Origin: JAFECT01 sp035551675
Lineage (GTDB): Bacteria > Pseudomonadota > Alphaproteobacteria > Caulobacterales > Caulobacteraceae
Assembly: GCA_035551675.1 (NCBI GenBank)
Contig: DASZMV010000093.1
Coordinates: 14,899-78,898 of the forward strand
Length of the DNA stretch: 64,000 nucleotides
Direction of reading: 5' to 3'
Shown here: positions 8,092 to 18,536 of the stretch, piece after piece
How the letters are laid out: each line of letters starts with the position of its first letter
Numbering within the stretch: the first letter of the stretch is position 1
Made by a program: the position numbers and the translations under genes
Notes under the pieces: model-generated
Databases searched by the model: none
Seen by the model: the letters and a program-made list of their open reading frames with translations, nothing else
What the model was told of the DNA's origin: nothing

Positions 8092-8971
8092 TGGGCGCCG
8101 CTTTGTCCTGAGCCTTCAGGCCCTCGACCACTTTCATATTGTCGGCGGCGCGCGCGTAATACTCGCCCTTCGCCCGCATCGCCTGGTCGAGCAGATCCTC
8201 GGCCTGGGCGTAGTCGCCGCGCATGGCGGCGGCGAAGCCGGCGTTGTTCAGCAGCGCGGCCTGTTCGGACGGTTCGCCGCCGGCGGTGGCGCGGGTGTAG
8301 TCGCCCTTCATTGCGATGGCGAGGCGCAGGTTGGTGCGCGCCTCGGCGAAGTCGGGTTTCTTCTTCAGCGCCGCGACGAAGTCGGCGACCGCTTCGTCGG
8401 CGCGATGCTGCAGCAGGCGGGAATAGCCGCGGTTGTTCAGCACGATCGGTGAACTGCCGGAGTCGATCATTGCGTGATCGTAGGCTGCTTCGGCCTCAGT
8501 CCATTGCTTCTGGTTGTCGAACTCGACGCCGAGCGCGTCCCACGCGCGCCACGCCGAGGGATCCTGGGCCACGGCTTTTTGCAGCATGGCGACGGCCTCG
8601 TCGGAACGGCCGAGCGCCGAGAGCGCGATGCCCTCGCCCTGGTAGGCCTGGCCTATCCCGTCCGGCGCCGTCTCGCCGCGCTTGAAGTCCGCGAGCGCGT
8701 CGCCCCAGCGGCTGTGCACCAGGTCGAGATCGCCCGCGAGCAGGGTGAGACGCGGATCCTTGCCGCCGGCCAAGATCACTTGGTCGAGCATGCGGCCGGC
8801 GTCCAGGTAGCGTTGCTCGTCGATAGCTTGTTGAATCTGCTTCACCGCCGCGTCGTCGGACCCGGCCGGTTTCTTAGCGTCGTGTTTGCCGAAGATGCCG
8901 GCCTGCGCGGACGACGCGCACAACAGCGCCGCTGCGGCGGCCAAAACAAAGGCGATTCGCTTACCGGTCAT
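8078..8971 (-). CDS. Exported tetratricopeptide-repeat protein, TadD-like
   Basis: A 297-residue exported protein: signal peptide MTGKRIAFVLAAAAALLCA with an AQA cleavage site, then several TPR units (for example AWDALGVEFDNQKQWTEAEA and VLNNRGYSRLLQHRADEAVA). TadD proteins are TPR pilotins or scaffolds needed for secretin assembly in Tad systems. There is no convincing lipobox, so it may be periplasmic. The ATG at 8971 lies 5 bp after the stop of the preceding gene; an upstream frame to 9052 lacks signal-peptide character. The neighbour at 8977-10434 is a second TPR protein, so the pair may act together. Confidence 0.8.
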   Translation of the reverse strand: MTGKRIAFVLAAAAALLCASSAQAGIFGKHDAKKPAGSDDAAVKQIQQAIDEQRYLDAGRMLDQVILAGGKDPRLTLLAGDLDLVHSRWGDALADFKRGETAPDGIGQAYQGEGIALSALGRSDEAVAMLQKAVAQDPSAWRAWDALGVEFDNQKQWTEAEAAYDHAMIDSGSSPIVLNNRGYSRLLQHRADEAVADFVAALKKKPDFAEARTNLRLAIAMKGDYTRATAGGEPSEQAALLNNAGFAAAMRGDYAQAEDLLDQAMRAKGEYYARAADNMKVVEGLKAQDKAAPNGAH

Positions 8972-8976
8972 CGAAC

Positions 8977-10434
8977 TCAGCCCTGCCCGCTGCGCTGATC
9001 GAGGGCATCGGCGCCGACCACCAGAGTCACGCCTCGGCAGGCCGATTCGCAAGCGGCAAGTTGCACCGGAATGGCCAAGGTATGGGCGAGGCCCTGGGCG
9101 ACCTCCAGGTCGCCGTTCTCATAGTAGATGGTCGAATGTTGGCGGCTCGGCGTCGGCGGCGCGATCTTGGCGGTCCATCCAAGGCTCGCCAGACGAACGA
9201 TCGTGGCCTTAGCGCCGTCGGTGCGGCCCGAGGCGTCGATCACCGCGAGCGGATAGCCGGTCATGCCGGGCGCACGCGCGAGCGCGATCATCGTCGGATG
9301 GGCCGCGCCTTCGAGCCGCAGCACGCCGGGAGCAACCTCGACGATGCGGCCGGTGGTGGCGAGGATGGCCGGGCCGGAGACGCGGGTGGCGGGATCGCCC
9401 AGGGTCATCACCGATTTTGGCGCATAGGCGAGGGTCGCCGTCGCCTGACGCGGCGCCGGGATAAGCCTCACCCGGCCCGGACCGTCGGGAACCACGCGGC
9501 CCGCCTGGGGCGCCAGCGCGTCGGCGGTCTGCAAGGTGTTTACGATGGCGGGCGTCATCGGCGGCGGCGGCGCCTCGGGCGCGGCGACAATCGCGTCAAG
9601 CGCCATCTCGGGCGCGGGCGCACGCTCAATCGCAGCTTCGTTGAACGACACGCTCTGCAGCGACGCGGTCCCCGCCGTCGCAATGTCGAAGATCTCCGGC
9701 GCCGGCCTCGCGACCGGCTCGGCGATCGGCTGAACCACGGCCTGCGGTGTCGGCTCGGTCAGCGACGCAGGCAGGCGCGGGCCGCTCAGGGCGCCGAACT
9801 GATAGGACACCGTCTGCAGCGTGGCGGCGTAGACCGGCGAAACCTGCAGCGGAACCGGCCTGATCGCCGGCGCCTTGGGCGCGGCGAAGGCGACGGTCAC
9901 GGTCGGCGTCGGGACGGGTCGCACGACGGGCTTGGCCGCCGGCGTCGGCGTCGGCGTGGCGCGGGCGAGCTGAACTTCGGGCGCGGTGAAACGATTCGAA
10001 CCGGCCGCGCGGGTCTGCAGCACACGGGAATAGGCTTCGTTGTTGGCGACGATGGTCGAACCCGGATCCAACCTCGTGGCCTGGGCGTAGTAGCGGCCGC
10101 TGAGATCGAAGCGACCGAGCTTGTCATAGACCACGCCGAAGGCGTTGATCACGCGCACGTCCTGCGGCGTCCGCTCGCGCGCCGCCTGCAGCAGTTCCAG
10201 CGCATTGCCGTAGTCGCGGCGATCGATCGCCTTCACCGCGTCACCGTACAGGCTGTCGTCGACGGCGGCCTTCACCAAGTCGGGCGACTGTTGGAGCGGC
10301 CGGGTCGCAAGCTGCGGCGCGGGCTTGGGCGCAAGATGCAGCCAGGCGAAATGGTGCTGGATGGCCGCGCAGCCGGTGGCGGCGAGCGCGGCGGATGAGA
10401 TCAGGAGCGAACGGAGGATTCGATGACGGGTCAT
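8977..10434 (-). CDS. TPR lipoprotein with Pro/Ala-rich linker and LytR_C-like C-terminal domain
   Basis: A 485-residue predicted lipoprotein. The lipobox AATGC sits after the leader MTRHRILRSLLISSAALA. TPR units occupy about residues 50-130 (NALELLQAARERTPQDVRVI). A long low-complexity Thr/Pro/Ala segment spans about 140-330. The last 100 residues (YPLAVIDASGRTDGAKATIV, then a TIYYENGDLEVAQGLA-like strand and VQLAACESACRGVTLVVGAD) resemble the LytR_C domain. Similar proteins sit in alphaproteobacterial Tad loci beside tadD. It likely spans the periplasm between secretin and peptidoglycan; that is inference. It lies 9 bp after tadC. Confidence 0.75.
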   Translation of the reverse strand: MTRHRILRSLLISSAALAATGCAAIQHHFAWLHLAPKPAPQLATRPLQQSPDLVKAAVDDSLYGDAVKAIDRRDYGNALELLQAARERTPQDVRVINAFGVVYDKLGRFDLSGRYYAQATRLDPGSTIVANNEAYSRVLQTRAAGSNRFTAPEVQLARATPTPTPAAKPVVRPVPTPTVTVAFAAPKAPAIRPVPLQVSPVYAATLQTVSYQFGALSGPRLPASLTEPTPQAVVQPIAEPVARPAPEIFDIATAGTASLQSVSFNEAAIERAPAPEMALDAIVAAPEAPPPPMTPAIVNTLQTADALAPQAGRVVPDGPGRVRLIPAPRQATATLAYAPKSVMTLGDPATRVSGPAILATTGRIVEVAPGVLRLEGAAHPTMIALARAPGMTGYPLAVIDASGRTDGAKATIVRLASLGWTAKIAPPTPSRQHSTIYYENGDLEVAQGLAHTLAIPVQLAACESACRGVTLVVGADALDQRSGQG

Positions 10435-10443
10435 GGAAGGCCT

Positions 10444-11403
10444 CTATGAATGACCGTTCAGGGCCGGGCCGACCGTCCGGATCAGGTCGATCACGGCAGG
10501 CAGCAGCACGGCGGTGACGATGACAGGCAGAAAACACACGACCAGCGGGATGGTCATCAGAACTGGGATCCGCATGGCCTTTTCCTCAGCCTTGAGGAAA
10601 CGGTGCTCCCGCATTTCAGACGAGTAAACGCGCAGGGTTTGGCCAATGCTGACGCCCAGGGACTCGGTCTGGACGACCAGGGCCACGAACGAACTGAAAC
10701 TGTCGACACCGACCCGGTCGGCCATCTCGCGCATGGCGTCGGACCGGCTGCGGCCGGCGGCAAGCTCGTTGGATAGCATCCCGAATTCCATCGAGATGCG
10801 CGGATGCGACCTCTTCACTTCGGTCCCCACCCGCACAAAGGCAGAGTCGAGACCCAGACCCGCTTCGACACAGACCACGATCAGGTCGAGCGCATCGGGA
10901 AACTGGTGTTCGAAGGCCTCTTTGCGACCTCGGACCAAACGGTCGAGGATGGCGCGTGGCGCGATCAGACCCACGCCACAGACGCCAAGGGTGATCAGCG
11001 CCAGCATCGGCCCCGACATGGGTTTCGCCGACAGCATCTGGCTGAACAGGAACAGCGCCGGCAGGCCCACCGCCAGGCCGAAACGCAGCATCACATAGAC
11101 CGCCGGCGCCGTCGGCTGATCGATCCCGGCCAGCGACAGGTCCTTCGCGAGTTTCGCCTTGTCTTTCGATTTTTCTGGCAGCGTGGCGGTCTGAACCCAA
11201 TTCAGCACCGGGTTGCCGATTGACCCATTCTTGATCAGCTCACGCGATCCCGCCGCGTTCAGGGCGGCTCCGTCGCCGGTCTGTTCGGACAAACGACGGC
11301 GCACCTGCAATGCGGCGACAATGCCGTTGATGATGGCCACCGAGATCAAGGCGACAATGCCGAAGGTGAAGATCTGGACGATGAGGTCGACGGTGAATTT
11401 CAT
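10444..11403 (-). CDS. tadC: Tad pilus inner-membrane platform protein TadC
   Basis: A 319-residue T2SSF-domain membrane protein. It has an N-terminal helix (LIVQIFTFGIVALISVAIIN), a central cytoplasmic domain with RFPDALDLIVVCVEAGLGLD-type sequence, and two C-terminal helices ending RTVGPALNGHS. TadC pairs with TadB to form the platform driven by CpaF. It lies 10 bp after tadB in the standard order. The length is normal for TadC and no defect was seen. Confidence 0.93.
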   Translation of the reverse strand: MKFTVDLIVQIFTFGIVALISVAIINGIVAALQVRRRLSEQTGDGAALNAAGSRELIKNGSIGNPVLNWVQTATLPEKSKDKAKLAKDLSLAGIDQPTAPAVYVMLRFGLAVGLPALFLFSQMLSAKPMSGPMLALITLGVCGVGLIAPRAILDRLVRGRKEAFEHQFPDALDLIVVCVEAGLGLDSAFVRVGTEVKRSHPRISMEFGMLSNELAAGRSRSDAMREMADRVGVDSFSSFVALVVQTESLGVSIGQTLRVYSSEMREHRFLKAEEKAMRIPVLMTIPLVVCFLPVIVTAVLLPAVIDLIRTVGPALNGHS

Positions 11404-11413
11404 CGCAGCGCCC

Positions 11414-12409
11414 TTAAAACCGGAAGTTCAGGATGCGATAGATCATCGCCCAGCCGACGAAATAGATGACGATGACGATGCCCACGACCGGCCAGAAGAT
11501 CGGATCGCCAAATTTCTCCGTGTAGTAGCTGGGACTGAACAGGAGCTGCATCAGCACGACCAGCGGGGGGACAGCGCTCAACAGATATGCCGAGGCGCGG
11601 CCTTCCGAACTCAGCGCGATGACGCGCTTGCCGAGTGTGTTGCGGCTGCGGATAACGGTCGCCAGGCTCTCGAGGATTTCGGCCAAATTACCGCCGGTTT
11701 CCGACTGGATCGACACACTCACCGCGAAGAAGTTCGCGTCCTCCGAGCCGGTCCGGTGCGCGAAATTGGCCAAGGCTTCCTTGAAATCGGACCCATAGGT
11801 AGTTTCATCCACGATCAGACCAAACTCTGAGCCGATCGGGTCGCCTAGTTCGTTAGCCGCGAGTTGCACGGCGGCGATGACCGGGTGACCGGCGCGGATC
11901 GCGCGGGTAACGATGTCGAGCGCCAGCGGCAGCTGGTCCTCGATTTTCTTCAGGCGCGCGGTGCGCTTCATGTTCAGCCAGAGCAGAGCGCCGCCGCCCG
12001 AGATGGCCAAGGCCGCCACGCCGGAGACGACGGCGTTGACCAGGAAGCCCTGCTTGCCGCTGTTCAGCAGAAGCACAAGCGAAATGCTCCACAACACAGC
12101 GCCGACCGCCGCGCAGATGATGAACAGCCGTTGCGGTGAAACGTCGAGACCACCCTGCCGCTGCAGGGTATCGACGTGCTCGACAAAGCGCTTGAACGGA
12201 TTGGTCGCCTCGCCGGTGGCGGTCTGCTTGCGCACCAGGGTCGAATAGACTGTCTTAGGGTCCACGCCCGCGTTCAGCATGGTCAGGCGCCGGTTGACGC
12301 GCTGGGCCTTGTCGCCGGCGGTGAACACCGCGCCCGCGATTCCCTGCACCAGCACCACCACCGCGGCGAAGGCGAGCACCAGGATGAGCGGGATGATATA
12401 GGCGGCCAT
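11414..12409 (-). CDS. tadB: Tad pilus inner-membrane platform protein TadB
   Basis: A 331-residue T2SSF-domain protein. Starting MAAYIIPLILVLAFAAVVVL, it has two N-terminal helix regions, a conserved cytoplasmic segment (QLPLALDIVTRAIRAGHPVI, then ETGGNLAEILESLATVIR) and C-terminal helices. With TadC it forms the base through which Flp subunits are assembled. The ATG at 12409 follows the cpaF stop by 2 bp, so the two are coupled; the longer open frame to 12667 lies inside cpaF and is a shadow. Confidence 0.93.
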   Translation of the reverse strand: MAAYIIPLILVLAFAAVVVLVQGIAGAVFTAGDKAQRVNRRLTMLNAGVDPKTVYSTLVRKQTATGEATNPFKRFVEHVDTLQRQGGLDVSPQRLFIICAAVGAVLWSISLVLLLNSGKQGFLVNAVVSGVAALAISGGGALLWLNMKRTARLKKIEDQLPLALDIVTRAIRAGHPVIAAVQLAANELGDPIGSEFGLIVDETTYGSDFKEALANFAHRTGSEDANFFAVSVSIQSETGGNLAEILESLATVIRSRNTLGKRVIALSSEGRASAYLLSAVPPLVVLMQLLFSPSYYTEKFGDPIFWPVVGIVIVIYFVGWAMIYRILNFRF

Positions 12410-12411
12410 GG

Positions 12412-13755
<1,344 letters not shown>

Positions 13756-13760
13756 GATCG

Positions 13761-14969
13761 TCAGCGCTTCGCCGCATCGGCCGTCGCCGGCTGCAGCCGC
13801 ATCGCGAGCTGCGCGATCGCCTTCTCCAGCTTGGTGCCCCGCTTCACGGCCGATACCTCGACGCCCTGGTTGATTGCGTCCATCATCACACGGCGGTCTT
13901 CGGGAATGACCGCGTCGAAAGGTCGCCCGAGCGCCTTTTCCGCGGCTTTCAGCGGCACCGAAGCTTGCTGCTCCGAGTTCAGCGCGTTGCAGACCAGGAG
14001 AATCTCGCGATCGTCGAGCCGCTGGTTGCCCAGCATGCGGAGCTGGCGCTGCATGAGCTGAATGTGCGGCACCGAAAGCTGGCTCACCAGCACGATGCGA
14101 TCGGCGAGTGTCAGCACGCGGTTGGTCCACGCCGTCCACACCGACGGCAGGTCGACCAGCGTGGTCGCGAAGTCGCGGCGCAGGCGCTTCACCAAGGTGT
14201 CGACCTGGGCGGTCGCCAGCGATTCCAGCGCCATCAGCTCGCGCGGCGCGCCCAACACCCGCACCCCGGACCTGTGTTTGGCGAGCGCCTCCGAAAGCGT
14301 CATCTCCGCCAGAGACTGGCCCGACAGCAAATCCGCGATGGTCACCGCGTTGGGAAGGTCCAGATAGACGCTGACCGCGCCGAACTGCAGGTCGAGGTCG
14401 GCCACGCAGACGGAAGCCGCATCCTGACGCGCCAACTGAACGGCCAACTGAGTGGCCAGCGCCGAGGCGCCGACGCCGCCGCCTGCCTTCAGGATGGCGA
14501 TGATTTCGCCGGTCTTTGCGGTCGGCCCGGTCGTCCCCGCGGGCACGTGGCTCAACAGGCGTTCGAGACTTAGCGCGAGCGCGGGTTCGCTCACCGGCGA
14601 CAGCAATACGTCGGCGGCGCCTTCGCGCGACAGCCGCCGGGTGGTCGCCACGTCCGCGGCGCGAAGAACCACAACCACGCGCGTGCCGGGCGGGCAGGTC
14701 TTCATGCGGCGAACGACGCCGTCCACTTCGGAAGCCACGGCGCCATTGGCGCCGGCGATGATGATGTCGGGGCCGGCTTCGCGCGACCGCGGCCACGCCT
14801 CGTCGAGGGTCTCGAACGCGACGTTCGGAAACAGGGCGGCGATGGAGGCGACCTGTTCGGGGCCGCCCAGCGCGCCTTCAACTACACCCACGCGCGACTG
14901 TGGCGCGCGAGGTTCCGTGTTGCTGAAGGTGAGCGGACTAACTCGCCGCGACATGTCCCCCACCCTCAT
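13761..14969 (-). CDS. cpaE: Pilus assembly protein CpaE/TadZ
   Basis: A 402-residue MinD/ParA-like protein with an N-terminal receiver-like domain (about 25-140) and a C-terminal ATPase domain. The deviant Walker A is KAGGGVGASALATQLA (from residue 161), and ADLDLQFGAVSVYLDL follows. CpaE/TadZ localises the Tad machine, often at a pole. ATG 14969 has GGAG 6 bases upstream; ATG 14954 (MSRRVSP) with GGGGGAC upstream is equally possible. The ATPase signature lysine of standard MinD is replaced, as is common in CpaE proteins. Confidence 0.9.
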   Translation of the reverse strand: MRVGDMSRRVSPLTFSNTEPRAPQSRVGVVEGALGGPEQVASIAALFPNVAFETLDEAWPRSREAGPDIIIAGANGAVASEVDGVVRRMKTCPPGTRVVVVLRAADVATTRRLSREGAADVLLSPVSEPALALSLERLLSHVPAGTTGPTAKTGEIIAILKAGGGVGASALATQLAVQLARQDAASVCVADLDLQFGAVSVYLDLPNAVTIADLLSGQSLAEMTLSEALAKHRSGVRVLGAPRELMALESLATAQVDTLVKRLRRDFATTLVDLPSVWTAWTNRVLTLADRIVLVSQLSVPHIQLMQRQLRMLGNQRLDDREILLVCNALNSEQQASVPLKAAEKALGRPFDAVIPEDRRVMMDAINQGVEVSAVKRGTKLEKAIAQLAMRLQPATADAAKR

Positions 14970-15035
14970 GACTCCAATCGATCCTGGTTCGTGTGACCAC
15001 CGCCGTGTTCTGAGCGCCGGCGTGTCCGTACAAAA

Positions 15036-15335
15036 CTATTGCGGTCCGCTGTTGCTGCTGCTCGAGCCGACCGACGATGCGCGGGCGGCCGCAGGCGCGG
15101 TCACCTTGCCGTTTACGTAGCGATCCTGAGCCGACGCGACACGCGACCCGTTCGACCCGCCGGCGGGATCGCCGCGGTACTTCGCATCCGGATCGGCGAT
15201 CTGGGCCGCCTTGTCCTGCTTCAGGGCCGCGCCGTAATCGTCCGAGAGATGCATGCGGCTCTCGGCGCATGCGGAAAGGAGCAGGCTCCCGGTGAGAAGG
15301 GCGGCGAGCATTACGGTCGTGGAGAATTCACGCAT
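15036..15335 (-). CDS. Small lipoprotein in the CpaD position
   Basis: A 99-residue lipoprotein: leader MREFSTTVMLAALLTGSLLL with lipobox LSAC, then a short hydrophilic, Gly/Ser/Ala-rich tail (DPDAKYRGDPAGGSNG, AQDRYVNGKV). It sits between cpaC and cpaE, where Caulobacter-type loci carry CpaD, but it is about half the size of a typical CpaD. It may be a reduced CpaD or an unrelated secretin pilotin. The ATG at 15335 has GAGAGGGAAA upstream and was preferred to a TTG at 15353, which would overlap cpaC by 4 bp. Confidence 0.7.
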   Translation of the reverse strand: MREFSTTVMLAALLTGSLLLSACAESRMHLSDDYGAALKQDKAAQIADPDAKYRGDPAGGSNGSRVASAQDRYVNGKVTAPAAARASSVGSSSSNSGPQ

Positions 15336-15349
15336 GATCGTTTTCCCTC

Positions 15350-16804
15350 TCAATAAAGGACGTGGCCATGGGCGCCGTCGATGCCGCCCTTGGTCGGATC
15401 GGCCGACAGCAAGGCGCGGTCTTCGGGCCGCAGGTTGGTTTTCGAACCTTCGAGATTTCCGAACAGGAACAGTTCGAAGTCGGAAGGCGGAACGAAATTG
15501 TCACCAGGCATGGCGACCGCGCCGCGGCGCGGCGTGACGATGTGCGGCGTCACCACGATCACCAGCTCGGTCTCGTCGCGCTGGTAACCATTCGAGCGGA
15601 ACAGGGCGCCCAGCACCGGCACGTCGCCCACGAAGGGGAACTGACGAATCTGGTTCTTGTAGTTGTCCTGCAGCAGGCCCGCGATGGTGAAGGACTCGCC
15701 GTCGCGCAGTTCGACGGTGGTGTGCGCGCGACGCACCTTCAGGCCCGGCACCTGAATCGTGCCCGTGTTGACCGAGGTGGTCGGATCGATCGAGGACACC
15801 TCCGGATTGACCACCAGGTTGATCAGCCCGTCCTTCAGAATGGTCGGGGTGAACGAGAGATCGACGCCGAACTGTTTGAACTGAACGGTAATAACCGGCG
15901 TGTTGCCGACGCCCGCGCTCGATTCCGCGGTCGGAATCGGAAATTCGCCGCCGGCGAGGAAGCTCGCGGTGTCGCCGCTCATGGCGACGAGGGTCGGCTC
16001 GGCCAGGGTCTTGGTGACGCCCTTCTGCTCCAGCGCGTCGAACAGCAGGTCGAGGCTGCTGGCGCCCGATCCGAAGCGCGCCGCAAGACCACCGAAGGTG
16101 CCGGTAAGCAGGTTGGTGCCGTTATGCAGGGTGTCGCCGGTCGTGATCGTGAAGTTGGGGTTCGCTCCCACCACGGAGGCCGAAGGCCGTTGCAGGTTCA
16201 GTTGCAGGTCCTTTGCGGCCAGGCGCTCCATTTCCACGAAGCGGACCGACAGCATCACCTGTTGGGAGCCTTCGACCCCCAGCATGTTCACGACCTTCTT
16301 GTCGTCGGCGACGTAGGTCTCGGCGAGTGCGATGACCTGCTGCAGGTCGGCGGGGCTCGACACCGTGCCGGAGAGCACGATCGAGGCGCCGGCGGGGCGG
16401 ACCGAAATGTCCTTCTCGTTGGGAAGGATCTCCGCCAGGCGCGTCTTCAGCCCCTGGACGTCGGCGCCGACCACGACGTTGACCGCCGCGATCAGGGTCT
16501 TGCCCGGTCCGTAGATGGTGAGCGCGGTCGAGCCCAGGGTCTTGCCGACGATGTAGACCGAGCGGCTGGACAGGGGCAGGACGTCGGCGACCTTGGGGTC
16601 GGCGATCATCAGGTCCTTGTAGGCGGCCGGAAGCTCCAGCACCTGCGACTTGCCGGCGCTGACCGTCACTTCATAGACGTCGCCGGCGCCGAGCGCCTGG
16701 TCCTGCGCCAGCGCCGGGGCGGCGGCGAAACCCAGAACGGCCGTTGCGAGCGCACCGGCAATGAACCGGGTCGTCCGTCTGCCGAGCCGATGGAATTCAG
16801 TCAT
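15350..16804 (-). CDS. cpaC: Outer-membrane secretin CpaC/RcpA
   Basis: A 484-residue secretin with signal peptide (ATAVLGFAAAPALAQDQ). An N-terminal pilus/T2SS domain (KSQVLELPAAYKDLMIADPK), a BON-like domain (PAGASIVLSGTVSSPADLQQ) and the secretin core (TLAEPTLVAMSGDTASFLAG, then FTPTILKDGLINLVVNPEVS and ELVIVVTPHIVTP) are in the expected order. It forms the outer-membrane channel for the Flp pilus. Length is normal. It starts 33 bp after cpaB and is followed by the small lipoprotein, which likely helps its assembly. Confidence 0.94.
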   Translation of the reverse strand: MTEFHRLGRRTTRFIAGALATAVLGFAAAPALAQDQALGAGDVYEVTVSAGKSQVLELPAAYKDLMIADPKVADVLPLSSRSVYIVGKTLGSTALTIYGPGKTLIAAVNVVVGADVQGLKTRLAEILPNEKDISVRPAGASIVLSGTVSSPADLQQVIALAETYVADDKKVVNMLGVEGSQQVMLSVRFVEMERLAAKDLQLNLQRPSASVVGANPNFTITTGDTLHNGTNLLTGTFGGLAARFGSGASSLDLLFDALEQKGVTKTLAEPTLVAMSGDTASFLAGGEFPIPTAESSAGVGNTPVITVQFKQFGVDLSFTPTILKDGLINLVVNPEVSSIDPTTSVNTGTIQVPGLKVRRAHTTVELRDGESFTIAGLLQDNYKNQIRQFPFVGDVPVLGALFRSNGYQRDETELVIVVTPHIVTPRRGAVAMPGDNFVPPSDFELFLFGNLEGSKTNLRPEDRALLSADPTKGGIDGAHGHVLY

Positions 16805-16837
16805 TACGCTCGCCTCCCCGCGAAAAGCGTACCTGGC

Positions 16838-17689
16838 CTAGTGGGACAGGGAATAGGTCGCTGAATCGACTCCACGCACCACCGACACCGTCAGCGGCGC
16901 CATCATGCCCTTGGGGGCTCTGTGACGAACCGGGCGGTGGGTCAGAGGCCGCGGCCCGAACACCCCTAGGTCGGCTACGGTCGTTACGCGCCGGTTAAGC
17001 GCCGCGGCGTCCGAGATCTGCCGCAAAGACATCGAAACCGTGCCCACCGAGTCTCCCAACAGGATCGCCTGGGCCTGGTCGGGCGAAACCTCGACCGTTA
17101 CGGCCTTGGCCACCACCGGCTTGTTCGAGTCCTCGTTGGAGCTCTGATCGACGCCGAGCACCCTGACGTTTTGGGCCAGGGCCTGGGTCACGGTCGTGGT
17201 CCGGTTGTCGGCGCCGGTGAGCGAGCGGGTCAGGAAAATGTCGACCCGGTCACCCGGCAGGACGAAACCGCCGACGCCGGAGACGTCGTTGGAGCGCAGG
17301 CTCACCGCGCGCATGCCGGCGGTCAGCTCGGCAGACAGGTTCGGCTTGGCGCCGGGGCCGCTGATGCGTTCGGTCAGGATCGGCTCGTTCAGGGCGATCG
17401 AACGCAGCGCCAGTCGCGCGTTCGGGCCGCTGACGATCTCATTGACCGTATGGAAGGCGCCGGGCGGAATGCTCGCGGCGGGGAATGGGACGACCTTCAG
17501 GGCCGCCGCCGCGAGCGCCTCGCCCCGGTCGATCGGCTTGGAGGCGACGACCACCGTCGCGTAGGCCTGGGCCTGCGCCTGGGTCGCGGGCCCTGTCTTC
17601 GGATTGGTGATGTATCCTCTAACGAGGAAAACGGCCACGAGGCCGAGCATGATTGCAATTGCAATCGTGGCGATGGTGCGAAGTGACAT
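16838..17689 (-). CDS. cpaB: Pilus assembly protein CpaB/RcpC
   Basis: A 283-residue periplasmic protein anchored by one N-terminal helix (IATIAIAIMLGLVAVFLVRG). It has an SAF/RcpC domain (ATVVVASKPIDRGEALAAAA) and a C-terminal RcpC region (VLPGDRVDIFLTRSLTG). CpaB is needed for Flp pilus biogenesis and is thought to bridge secretin and inner membrane or bind peptidoglycan. It follows flp by 148 bp, a gap that could carry a second promoter or an RNA-processing site that keeps pilin mRNA in excess. Confidence 0.92.
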   Translation of the reverse strand: MSLRTIATIAIAIMLGLVAVFLVRGYITNPKTGPATQAQAQAYATVVVASKPIDRGEALAAAALKVVPFPAASIPPGAFHTVNEIVSGPNARLALRSIALNEPILTERISGPGAKPNLSAELTAGMRAVSLRSNDVSGVGGFVLPGDRVDIFLTRSLTGADNRTTTVTQALAQNVRVLGVDQSSNEDSNKPVVAKAVTVEVSPDQAQAILLGDSVGTVSMSLRQISDAAALNRRVTTVADLGVFGPRPLTHRPVRHRAPKGMMAPLTVSVVRGVDSATYSLSH

Positions 17690-17837
17690 CGCGTGCGCCT
17701 GAAATAGTGCCCCCTCGGCGAACGGCGCCGAACCGTTAGTCCCCGCCGCTTGAGCCGGCGGTTAAGCCTACTGTTTCTGACGAAGCATCGCCCGACGCGA
17801 GCGCCGGGCGATGCCTGTGGTCAGTCAACCCCACCGC

Positions 17838-18017
17838 TTAGGAAGCGGGAGTATTGGTGTTGATCGCCGACGTGGCGCTGTTGGTGGCGTTGGTGATCGC
17901 GCCCTTCAGGAGCACGAGCGCGGCGGCGATGGCGGCGCAAACGACCGCCAGGATCAGAGCGTATTCGGCCGCCGAGGCGCCGGATTCGTCGCGCACGAAC
18001 GAAACGAGCTTGGTCAT
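17838..18017 (-). CDS. pilA: Flp/PilA-type major pilin
   Basis: A 59-residue type IVb pilin precursor. The cleavage region is ESGASAAEYALILAVVCAAI: cut after Gly13 leaves Ala at +1 and the conserved Glu at +5, with the AEYALI motif typical of Flp pilins, followed by one long hydrophobic helix. It should be matured by CpaA at 7579 and assembled by the downstream Cpa/Tad machine. The ATG at 18017 is close behind a GGGGTTACTCCT leader; the frame to 18155 lacks coding character. The cpa genes follow on the same strand. Confidence 0.93.
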   Translation of the reverse strand: MTKLVSFVRDESGASAAEYALILAVVCAAIAAALVLLKGAITNATNSATSAINTNTPAS

Positions 18018-18536
18018 AGGAGTAACCCCAGTCTCACATGTTGAAGTCGGCCGGGCCGGAATGGCGGCGACCGTCCAACGGTGAGCGAGAGAAGCCCCCC
18101 GATCCCCCACCGTTGGGCGGACCGTATAGGTTCGTTTATGATTTGTAAACCTCAATAGAAGGTTAACGTATAATGTTCGCTGTGATTATGATTAGATTCG
18201 GTGAGGTTGATACCCAAGGTTGGGCATATTTAGAGTGTTAAACTGCAAATCTCTACATGAACGAATTCTACAAGAGGGTACGAACATTAACCATGCTTGA
18301 GAATTTTGAGTATATCCGTCGCCCCGCAGCGCGGGACCTGTCGCTCACCCGGTCCGTCACCGGGGCTGTTCCAATAGCGCTCAGTAGCGATGATATTTTT
18401 TATATTCCCAACATATGTGTACGTACCCATTCGGAGGCATAACGATGCTCTGCGAACGGCGCGTCATCTCGTCGCAAGTCTGTGCTGCGCGTCATGGCTG
18501 TGGCGTCGCACGCCGCAGGCGGTAAGGGTTCGCGCG
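18018..18536. promoter_or_regulatory. AT-rich promoter region of the flp-cpa operon
   Basis: This 519-bp gap is clearly more AT-rich than its surroundings. It lies upstream of flp and downstream of the PAP2 gene; both are on the minus strand, so it holds the flp promoter. It contains the inverted repeat at 18209-18227, and GGTTAACG and TGTTAAAC elements near 18160-18245 that look like half CtrA boxes. A 61-codon plus-strand frame at 18257-18442 has no ribosome-binding site and was not called. Confidence 0.6.
18209..18227 (-). promoter_or_regulatory. Operator-like inverted repeat upstream of flp
   Basis: GATACCCAAGGTTGGGCAT contains the inverted repeat CCCAA-GG-TTGGG. It lies about 190 bp upstream of the flp start and is the best-formed copy of a motif that recurs at the other pilus promoters of the window. 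Confidence 0.6.

Noticed and set aside
18257..18442. 61-codon plus-strand open frame in the flp promoter region
   Set aside because: No ribosome-binding site, unremarkable composition, and it lies over operator-like DNA on the opposite strand of the flp promoter.
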